Assembly: GCA_937895985.1 (NCBI GenBank)
Contig: CALBKL010000125.1
Location: forward strand, 1-5,221
Length of the DNA stretch: 5,221 nt
Direction of reading: 5' to 3'
Source of the DNA: an uncultured Solobacterium sp.
Lineage (GTDB): Bacteria; Bacillota_I; Bacilli_A; Erysipelotrichales; Erysipelotrichaceae
In this document: one piece after another, positions 1 to 5,221 of the stretch
How positions within the stretch are numbered: the stretch's first letter is position 1
Layout: each line of letters opens with the position of its first letter
Made by a program: the position numbers and the translations under genes
The notes under the pieces: model-generated
Told to the model about the DNA's origin: nothing
Databases searched by the model: none
The model's input: only the letters and a program-made list of their open reading frames with translations

Positions 1-5
1 AAAAT

Positions 6-398
6 ATGGAAGAACTACGTAAAAGTCTTATTTTAAAAGTATTAATTACACTTGTATCTGGAATCTTGATGATGGTTGTGACATCATTTTTGATGATTTT
101 ATGTAACTTTAAGATAATGTCTGTGAATGGAATAATAGGAATGATTTTATTAGTGACATTACCGCAGTTATGGTCTATTTTAAGAAATTATAAAATACCT
201 ACGACAGCGATATCTTTAGGGATGATTGCAGTTTCGCTTGTGCTATCGATAATCTATGGATGGACCGTCGCTAATAGTGTTGCACAGTATACAGAACCAA
301 TGAAGATGTTTGAAACAATCTTGACATATATTTTAAAGGTACATGGTTTAGCAACTTTAGTAGCAGTATTTATCGGTTATCGAACACGGAAACAATAA
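6..398 (+). CDS. Small multi-pass membrane protein, function unknown
   Basis: A 130-residue, strongly hydrophobic protein that I do not recognise as a named family. Four likely membrane helices are visible, at about residues 8-33, 40-58, 68-88 and 103-125, with short charged loops (RNYK near 60-63) and a basic tail ending RTRKQ. There is no catalytic motif, cysteine pair or signal-peptidase site. The ATG at 6 is followed by MEELRKSL, a natural cytoplasmic N-terminus for such a protein. However, the ribosome binding site would lie outside the window and the frame is open to its first bases, so the start could be further upstream. It ends 22 nt before the glycoside hydrolase gene on the same strand and is probably cotranscribed with it. 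A helper of sugar handling or an unrelated small membrane protein are both possible; the sequence does not decide. Confidence 0.75.
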   Translation: MEELRKSLILKVLITLVSGILMMVVTSFLMILCNFKIMSVNGIIGMILLVTLPQLWSILRNYKIPTTAISLGMIAVSLVLSIIYGWTVANSVAQYTEPMKMFETILTYILKVHGLATLVAVFIGYRTRKQ

Positions 399-403
399 CC
401 AGT

Positions 404-415
404 AGGAAAGGAAGG
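404..415 (+). promoter_or_regulatory. Ribosome binding site of the GH2 gene
   Basis: The purine run AGGAAAGGAAGG lies 5 to 8 nt before the ATG at 421, inside the 22-nt gap after the membrane-protein stop. It supports 421 as the start. No promoter-like -35/-10 pair fits in this gap, so the gene probably relies on transcription from upstream. Confidence 0.75.
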
Positions 416-420
416 CTAGC

Positions 421-2151
421 ATGAAAGTGATGAGTCGTTGGGGTAAGAATGTAAATCTAAATAGCCCGCTACAGGAATATCCTCGCATGCAGTTGCAGCG
501 TGGTAGTTATACGAACTTAAACGGTCGTTGGGAATATCAGATTACAGATACAAATCAGTTACCGTATGAACATAATTGGAAGCCAATCAATGTTCCTTTC
601 CCTTTGGGTTCACAGCTTTCAGGTAGTGATGAGATATTATTACCTGGGAAAGTATTGTGGTATAAGAAACAGTTCTCTTATAAGCCAGGAGAATATCACA
701 CGTATTTAAACTTTGAAGCAGTTGATCAACAATGTATTGTTTATCTAAATGGCATTGAAGTTGGTAGACACATTGGTGGCTATGAGCCATTTAGTTTTGA
801 TGTATCTAGTTATATTAAGTATCAGAATGCATTACTTGTGAAGTGTACCGATCCAAGTGATACAGGTGAGTATGCATATGGAAAGCAGAAAATTCAACAT
901 GGTGGTATGTGGTATACACCAATGTCGGGTATTTGGCAGACAGTATGGCTAGAAGACATTCCTCTACATGGGGTACATGCATTAAAGATTACACCGAACT
1001 ATGATAGACAAACTGTTTATCTAGAGATGGAAGGTGATTTTAATCATGCGACAATTACCATCAGTGCAGCAGGGAAGATGGTTTATCATGAGATGACTGC
1101 TGAGATGCGTAATGAAATCTATATTGAAGACATGCATCCATGGACGCTGGAAGATCCTTTCTTATATGACTTATATATTGAAACAGAGGATGACATCGTT
1201 AAGAGTTATTTTGGTATACGCTGTTTCACCTGTGAAAAGGATGAAAAAGGCTATCCTCGATTCTATTTAAATCATGAACCAGTATTCTTAAGTGGTGTGT
1301 TAGACCAAGGTTATACGCCAGAGGGAAACTTAACGTATCCTGATGATGAGATGATGATTTATGATATTCAAAAAGTAAAAGAGTTAGGTTTTAACATGAT
1401 ACGCAAGCATGTCAAAGTGGAATCTCGTCGTTGGTATTATCATGCGGATAGATTGGGTATGCTTGTCATGCAGGATATGCCGAATGGTGGCCAACCAAGT
1501 AAATTGACAACTTTATACTTACCACATTTAAATATCACGCGTATGAATGACCAGAAGCAAAAACACCTAGGTAGAGGTGATGACTGGGGTAAGAAAGCAT
1601 ACTATGATGAATTAAATGCAATGATTCATAACTTGTATAATGTTGTATCTATCTTCGCGTGGGTTCCTTTCAATGAAGGTTGGGGACAGTTTGATAGTGC
1701 TAAAGTAACCAAGTACATTCAATTGATGGACTTAACACGTTTTGTGGATAGTGCGAGTGGTTGGCATGATCAGGGTGCTGGGGATTTCTATAGTCGCCAT
1801 GTGTATTTCCATACCTATACAAATCCACAGAATCATGAAAAGAGAATGTCAATTTTATCTGAGTTTGGAGGTTATTCTTATTTAATTCCAGGGCATAGCC
1901 TTGCTCAAAAGCTTTATGGTTACAAAAAATTCACAGATAAGTTAAAGTTAAATACAGCGATTCGTAAATTGTATGAAGATAGTATTATCCGTAATATTCC
2001 AAAGGGACTAACTGCTTGTGTATTTACGCAGTTAACGGATGTGGAAGATGAGTGTAATGGTATTATGACGGCGGATAGAGAAATCGTGAAGTTGGATGAG
2101 AAGAGAATTCGTAATCTTAATCAACGATGCATGAGGAGGTTAAAGAAATGA
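421..2151 (+). CDS. Glycoside hydrolase family 2 protein (beta-galactosidase-like), cytoplasmic
   Basis: A 576-residue retaining exo-glycosidase of the GH2 type, expected to cleave a beta-linked sugar from the non-reducing end of an oligosaccharide or glycoside. Domain order fits the family: an N-terminal sugar-binding jelly roll (about 20-180, with LNGRWEYQ and the YLNGIEVGRHIGGYEPF stretch), an immunoglobulin-like domain (about 183-270), then a TIM barrel (about 275-565). The acid/base is probably Glu419 in FNEGWGQFD and the nucleophile Glu481 in LSEFGG. There is no signal peptide or membrane segment, so the substrate must be imported. It is shorter than LacZ and ends just after the barrel. 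The barrel carries IRKHVKVE (327-334), marking a poorly characterised GH2 clade. At 546-549, where beta-glucuronidases have an N-x-K carboxylate-binding motif, it reads NGIM, so glucuronidase activity is unlikely. The TGA stop overlaps the hslO start. Family is certain; substrate is unknown. Confidence 0.93.
   Translation: MKVMSRWGKNVNLNSPLQEYPRMQLQRGSYTNLNGRWEYQITDTNQLPYEHNWKPINVPFPLGSQLSGSDEILLPGKVLWYKKQFSYKPGEYHTYLNFEAVDQQCIVYLNGIEVGRHIGGYEPFSFDVSSYIKYQNALLVKCTDPSDTGEYAYGKQKIQHGGMWYTPMSGIWQTVWLEDIPLHGVHALKITPNYDRQTVYLEMEGDFNHATITISAAGKMVYHEMTAEMRNEIYIEDMHPWTLEDPFLYDLYIETEDDIVKSYFGIRCFTCEKDEKGYPRFYLNHEPVFLSGVLDQGYTPEGNLTYPDDEMMIYDIQKVKELGFNMIRKHVKVESRRWYYHADRLGMLVMQDMPNGGQPSKLTTLYLPHLNITRMNDQKQKHLGRGDDWGKKAYYDELNAMIHNLYNVVSIFAWVPFNEGWGQFDSAKVTKYIQLMDLTRFVDSASGWHDQGAGDFYSRHVYFHTYTNPQNHEKRMSILSEFGGYSYLIPGHSLAQKLYGYKKFTDKLKLNTAIRKLYEDSIIRNIPKGLTACVFTQLTDVEDECNGIMTADREIVKLDEKRIRNLNQRCMRRLKK
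2134..2140 (+). promoter_or_regulatory. Strong Shine-Dalgarno that fixes the hslO start
   Basis: AGGAGGT is a near-perfect anti-16S match inside the last codons of the GH2 gene, about 7-8 nt before the ATG at 2148. It makes 2148, not the in-frame ATG at 2127, the start of Hsp33. Ribosomes finishing the GH2 gene pass over it and terminate at the overlapping TGA, which favours coupled re-initiation. Confidence 0.88.
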
Positions 2152-3026
2152 GAAATCAAATTGTTATCGCAGAAGCGTTAGGTGGTAGTGTTAGAATCCA
2201 CGCAGTTGATACAACAGATATTGTAGAAGAAGCTAGAAAGCTACATCACTGTATGCCTACTTCTGCCGCAGCGTTAGGTAGAACCTTAACGGTTACAGCT
2301 ATCATGGGTAGTGATTTGAAGAATTCCTATGAAAAGGTAACTTGTATCTTTAATGGACATGGTCCAGCTGGTACTGTACTTGCACAAGCTGATGGTAGTG
2401 GAAATGTGAAGGGCTTTATTGGAGATCCTGCAATCTATCTTGTACGTGAGGATGGGCATTTAGATGTTGGTAAAGCAATTGGAACAAATGGTACATTAAC
2501 AGTTACTCGTGATATGGGTTTGAAAGAGCCTTTCTCTGGTATGGTAAATATCCAGACGGGTGAAGTTGGTGATGACTTTGCGTATTACTATGCAGTCTCT
2601 GAACAGACGCCTTCGGTTGTAAATGTAGGTGTACTAGTAAATCCTGATGGTAGTATTTTGGCTGCAGGTGGATTTATCTTACAGTTACTTCCAAACGCAA
2701 CGGAAGAAGTCATCAGTGCATGCGAAGCGATTGTAGCAAAGATGAAACCAGTATCCACATTGATTAGTGAAGGAAAGTCAATTGAAGACATTATTCATAT
2801 GTATTTCGAAGATGCGAATTTCTTGGAATATAAGGATGTTCGTTGGTATTGCGGTTGTTCACATGAGCACTATAAGGATGCGCTCGCAACACTTTCTGAC
2901 CATGACTTACAAGAAATGATTGATGATGGTAAGGGTGCAGATATTCATTGCCAATACTGTAATAAAGAATATAAATTTACACCAGAAGAATTAAAAGAAG
3001 TATTGGAGTTAAAGAAACGTGGTTAA
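2148..3026 (+). CDS. hslO: Hsp33, redox-regulated molecular chaperone
   Basis: A 292-residue Hsp33 (family length about 290). In the family, this cytoplasmic holdase is held inactive by zinc bound to four cysteines; oxidation forms disulfides, releases zinc and exposes a surface that binds unfolding proteins. The zinc ligands are visible: Cys235 and Cys237 (CGC), then Cys268 and Cys271 (CQYC), with 30 residues between the pairs as in E. coli Hsp33. The N-terminal core has expected family segments such as GRTLTVTAIMGSDLK (44-58), the FNGHGPAG turn (68-75) and PFSGMVNIQTGEVGDDFAYY (128-147). Start 2148 is chosen over 2127 because of the AGGAGGT site and because MRNQIVIAEALGG matches the usual N-terminus. 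It overlaps the GH2 stop by 4 nt and the dus start by 8 nt, so it sits in an operon. All key residues are present; nothing is truncated. Confidence 0.97.
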   Translation: MRNQIVIAEALGGSVRIHAVDTTDIVEEARKLHHCMPTSAAALGRTLTVTAIMGSDLKNSYEKVTCIFNGHGPAGTVLAQADGSGNVKGFIGDPAIYLVREDGHLDVGKAIGTNGTLTVTRDMGLKEPFSGMVNIQTGEVGDDFAYYYAVSEQTPSVVNVGVLVNPDGSILAAGGFILQLLPNATEEVISACEAIVAKMKPVSTLISEGKSIEDIIHMYFEDANFLEYKDVRWYCGCSHEHYKDALATLSDHDLQEMIDDGKGADIHCQYCNKEYKFTPEELKEVLELKKRG

Positions 3027-4005
3027 GATTGGAAATATAGAATTACGGAATCAAATTGTCGCTGCACCTTTAGCTGGAATTTCTAATCCGGTCTATCGTG
3101 AAATCATGCATGATTATGGAGCTGGTCTTGTGGTCAGTGAGATGATTAGTGATAAAGCATTGCATTATCAAAACGCAAAGACACAGGATATGTGCCGCAT
3201 TAGTGAGGGTGAACATCCGGTTGCTTTACAGTTATTTGGTAGTGATCCTGTTACGATGGCTGAAGCAGCTGAGTATCTAACCAAAAATACAAGTTGCGAT
3301 ATGATTGATATCAATATGGGCTGTCCTGTACAGAAGGTGGTAAAAGCTCATTCTGGAAGCCATTTGATGCGGACACCGGAGCTTGCGTATGAAGTCATGC
3401 GTGCAGTGGTGACTCATACAGATCGTCCTGTAACGGTAAAGATGCGTGCAGGTTGGGATATTGACCACATTAACTGTGTAGAAATCGCAAAGCTTGCAGA
3501 GAAGGCTGGTGTTAGTGCTGTAGCAGTACATGGCCGTACACGTGGGCAACAATATACAGGGCATTCTAATAATGCATATATCAAAGCAGTAAAGGATGCA
3601 GTGAATATCCCTGTGATTGGCAATGGTGACATTCGGACACCAGAAGATGCTAAACGTATGTTAGAAGAAACGGGTTGTGATGCAATCATGATTGGGCGTG
3701 GACTTCTAGGAAGACCATTCTTCTTAAAGGAAGTAGATGCCTATCTGAATGGTGGTAGTTATGTGGAACCTGATTACAATGAGAAGTTGAATCTTGCATA
3801 TCACTATGCTGAGAAGCTCTGTGAGTATGAAGGCGAAAGAAATGGCATCTGTATGATGCGTGGCATGGCTGGTTGGTATATTACAGGCTTACCATATGCC
3901 TCAGAGTATAAGAATCGTTTATCTTCTATCTCTTCTCTTCATGAGATGAAGGAAATTATCGAAGAATATCGTTTATTAATTAAGAACTTTATGGAGAAAC
4001 AATAG
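3019..4005 (+). CDS. dus: tRNA-dihydrouridine synthase, DusB-like
   Basis: A 328-residue FMN-dependent enzyme that reduces specific uridines in the D-loop of tRNA to dihydrouridine using NADPH. The TIM-barrel signatures are in order: the FMN-binding AAPLAG (15-20, usually APMAG), DINMGCPVQKVVK (97-109) with catalytic Cys102, VKMRAGW (140-146) with Lys141, VHGRTRGQQYTG (170-181) with His171, and the phosphate-binding GNGD (201-204) and IGRGLLGRPF (225-234). The C-terminal tRNA-binding helical part (about 255-328) includes RGMAGWYITGLP (281-292). The start is GTG at 3019, giving MVKIGNIEL, which matches the KIGN opening of DusB proteins; GGAG at 3005-3008 is a plausible binding site 10 nt upstream. 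It overlaps the hslO stop by 8 nt. The family is firm; DusB rather than another bacterial Dus is judged from motif style only. Confidence 0.95.
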   Translation: MVKIGNIELRNQIVAAPLAGISNPVYREIMHDYGAGLVVSEMISDKALHYQNAKTQDMCRISEGEHPVALQLFGSDPVTMAEAAEYLTKNTSCDMIDINMGCPVQKVVKAHSGSHLMRTPELAYEVMRAVVTHTDRPVTVKMRAGWDIDHINCVEIAKLAEKAGVSAVAVHGRTRGQQYTGHSNNAYIKAVKDAVNIPVIGNGDIRTPEDAKRMLEETGCDAIMIGRGLLGRPFFLKEVDAYLNGGSYVEPDYNEKLNLAYHYAEKLCEYEGERNGICMMRGMAGWYITGLPYASEYKNRLSSISSLHEMKEIIEEYRLLIKNFMEKQ

Positions 4006-4031
4006 CCATAGAGTTCTTTTCATGCATGCAT

Positions 4032-4058
4032 AAAAAAAGCCCTGTTTTTATACAGGGC
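4032..4058 (-). terminator. Rho-independent terminator of the minus-strand operon
   Basis: Read on the minus strand, a 7-bp stem GCCCTGT / ACAGGGC (4052-4058 with 4039-4045) encloses a 6-nt loop and is followed at once by seven T (4038-4032). It starts 28 nt after the decarboxylase stop at 4087. On the plus strand the hairpin is followed by CAAACATTC, with no U tract, so it should act mainly on minus-strand transcripts. Confidence 0.9.
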
Positions 4059-4086
4059 CAAACATTCATGTCGAAAGATAAGGGGG

Positions 4087-4797
4087 TTAGTTTCCTTCAA
4101 CAGCGTTTGTGCTTTCGGATAAATCTTCTGTTAGATTTAACTTACCAAAGTCAGAATCTGTTGGAAGAACTAAATCAAATTCAGGAATAGCGTTCATCTT
4201 GAATGTGAATTCATCAGCGCTTAGTCCTAAGATATGTCCACCATGTGTCTTATCATCTGATAAGAAGTGGAAGTGCCAACCTGGGAGGTTGATACCTTCT
4301 ACATAATCAGGGCAGTAGATTGCGATAATCTGTCCTTCTTCATTTTCATAGTGATATTCTCTTTGTTCGCAAGCTGCTTCAGCAAGTGTAGGATATGGTT
4401 TTGCGCACTTGTAGCAACTACGTACATGCATCTTAGAGAACTTAGCATGTGCTAAGAACATGTAGAAGATATTCTTGTTTTGATCAACGATAGGTTGTAG
4501 CTTTGCCTTTAATGTCTTAATATCTTCAATATTTGTGATTGTCTGCTCCTTTACGGAGTGATCAAACTTAGTAACTGTAGAGAATGCTAATGTATCTGTA
4601 TCAGCCATCTTAACAACTGTTCCATCAGCTGTTCCCTTATAAGCGACACCATCAACAATTAATGCTTCGCCATCAAGGCCTTCATATGTACCGATACCTG
4701 TGTCACAATCACTTAGTAAATCCTTTACTGTCATTGCGCCATTAAAATCACCTAACATTAATGCGTTTAATGTAGAAACCTGTAAAACCTTTTGCAT
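4087..4797 (-). CDS. alsD: Alpha-acetolactate decarboxylase
   Basis: A 236-residue cytoplasmic metalloenzyme (EC 4.1.1.5; also called BudA or AldB) that converts 2-acetolactate, made from two pyruvates, to acetoin and CO2. The N-terminal signature QVSTLNALMLGDFNGAMT (6-23) and GTYEGLDGEALIVDG (36-50) are typical. The metal site is GWHFHF plus GGH: His175, His177 and His188, an HxH-x10-H pattern. From memory, the Brevibacillus brevis enzyme uses His194, His196, His207, Glu65, Arg145 and Glu253. A constant offset of 19 maps the three His, Arg and last Glu to 175, 177, 188, Arg126 and Glu234 here, and Glu65 probably to Glu44. CPDYVEGINLPG (162-173) is also family-typical. Length agrees with cytoplasmic homologues, without signal peptide. 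The gene follows the permease gene by 26 nt and is terminated at 4032-4058. No acetolactate synthase is in view. Confidence 0.96.
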   Translation of the reverse strand: MQKVLQVSTLNALMLGDFNGAMTVKDLLSDCDTGIGTYEGLDGEALIVDGVAYKGTADGTVVKMADTDTLAFSTVTKFDHSVKEQTITNIEDIKTLKAKLQPIVDQNKNIFYMFLAHAKFSKMHVRSCYKCAKPYPTLAEAACEQREYHYENEEGQIIAIYCPDYVEGINLPGWHFHFLSDDKTHGGHILGLSADEFTFKMNAIPEFDLVLPTDSDFGKLNLTEDLSESTNAVEGN

Positions 4798-4806
4798 AAT
4801 AACTTT

Positions 4807-4812
4807 TTCCTT
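4807..4812 (-). promoter_or_regulatory. Ribosome binding site of alsD
   Basis: On the minus strand AAGGAA lies 9 nt before the ATG (4797-4795), within an almost all-purine stretch running from about 4820 to 4804. It supports the annotated start. The gap to the permease stop is only 26 nt and has no room for a full promoter, which points to cotranscription. Confidence 0.75.
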
Positions 4813-4823
4813 CTTTCTTTTCT

Positions 4824-5221
4824 TTATTTCGCCATGTTGTCTGCTGGATGTCTTTGTAATTCAGCTTTAACAAGGAATGGTGCTGCAACGTTTGTAATTG
4901 CTAGTACGAATGCTAAGATTGCGATTGTTGATGAAACGAATGGTTCAAATGCTGCGTTACTTGAAGCAGCCATTGCAGGAATAGCAAGTGCAACACCTGC
5001 AAGAGAAGCTGAAGCAACACTGATATATCCTGGACGATGTAGAATGTTACGTTCTACGAAATAAGATGGGCCAATAACAATAACGAAGTATGCAATACTT
5101 AATAAGATACCTTGTGGAATCATACCTAGTGCTTTGAATAAGTTGATTGTAGAACCAAATTCAAATCCTAAGAATGGTAAGATTGTTGCATTACCACCAG
5201 CAAATACTTTACGAATATCTG
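4824..5221 (-). CDS. kdgT: 2-keto-3-deoxygluconate permease family transporter (C-terminal part, cut by window edge)
   Basis: The last 131 residues of a membrane transporter; the frame runs open through the window end, so the ATG at 5123 is internal and not the start. KdgT proteins (about 320 residues) take up 2-keto-3-deoxygluconate, a pectin and hexuronate breakdown intermediate, by proton symport. Visible family-like segments, numbered from the first complete codon, are ILPFLGFEFGSTINL (13-27), a helix at about 37-54, the small-residue stretch SVASASLAGVALAIPAMAA (67-85), NAAFEPF (88-94) and a last helix at about 97-117. The equivalent E. coli stretch is, from memory, AGVAASSTAGAAVATP followed by NPAFAP, so the alignment is good but not identical. 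The tail LQRHPADNMAK is short and cytoplasmic. The partner gene alsD follows after 26 nt. Family is fairly sure; the actual substrate could be another small keto or hydroxy acid. Confidence 0.85.
   Translation of the reverse strand, partial: DIRKVFAGGNATILPFLGFEFGSTINLFKALGMIPQGILLSIAYFVIVIGPSYFVERNILHRPGYISVASASLAGVALAIPAMAASSNAAFEPFVSSTIAILAFVLAITNVAAPFLVKAELQRHPADNMAK

Noticed and set aside
587..790. Minus-strand 67-residue frame within the GH2 gene
   Set aside because: It overlaps the sugar-binding domain coding sequence and has no supporting signals.
2127..2147. An earlier in-frame ATG that would lengthen Hsp33 by seven residues
   Set aside because: The AGGAGGT site lies downstream of this ATG and is correctly spaced for 2148; the extra residues are not part of the family N-terminus.
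3277..3689. Minus-strand open frames inside dus
   Set aside because: They are cysteine/histidine-rich nonsense peptides opposite an intact enzyme gene with all motifs.
4022..4031. Perfect 10-bp palindrome ATGCATGCAT between the convergent operons
   Set aside because: A short alternating-purine/pyrimidine palindrome in AT-rich intergenic DNA is expected by chance; no second copy nearby suggests an operator.
4109..4455. Plus-strand open frames across the decarboxylase gene
   Set aside because: They lie opposite a complete, motif-rich alsD, have no ribosome binding site of note and give compositionally odd peptides.
4792..5064. Plus-strand open frame opposite the permease gene
   Set aside because: It is a shadow of the transporter coding frame, whose protein aligns with a known family.
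5121..5123. ATG as a start for a 99-residue membrane protein
   Set aside because: The frame continues upstream with KdgT-like sequence (ILPFLGFEFGSTINL), so this is an internal methionine of a longer gene.

Overview
The window looks like chromosomal DNA of a low-to-mid GC Firmicute. The base composition is AT-leaning, Shine-Dalgarno sites are purine-rich, genes are tightly packed with overlapping starts, and an hslO-dus pair is present. A gut-type member of the Erysipelotrichia or a relative is my guess, but the taxon is inferred from style and not proven. There are two convergent gene blocks.

Plus-strand block (1-4005): a small four-helix membrane protein of unknown function (6-398); an intracellular glycoside hydrolase family 2 (GH2) enzyme (421-2151); the redox-regulated chaperone Hsp33 (2148-3026); and a DusB-like tRNA-dihydrouridine synthase (3019-4005). 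The spacings are 22 nt, a 4-nt ATGA overlap and an 8-nt overlap. The four genes are therefore very probably one transcript, with translational coupling from the glycosidase into hslO and from hslO into dus. The last two are housekeeping or stress genes; the glycosidase and membrane protein look like accessory passengers.

Minus-strand block (5221-4087): the C-terminal part of a 2-keto-3-deoxygluconate permease (KdgT-family) gene, cut by the window edge, followed 26 nt later by a complete alpha-acetolactate decarboxylase gene. A clear intrinsic terminator at 4032-4058 ends this block. A possible joint role is uptake of a sugar-acid intermediate that is broken down to pyruvate, plus disposal of excess pyruvate as neutral acetoin. 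The kinase, aldolase and acetolactate synthase needed for that route are not in the window.

I see no RNA gene, CRISPR array, insertion sequence or long repeat. The most interesting points are the alsD-kdgT pairing, the translational coupling of a GH2 glycosidase to Hsp33, and the unassigned substrate of that glycosidase. I did not find convincing evidence of a wholly new system.
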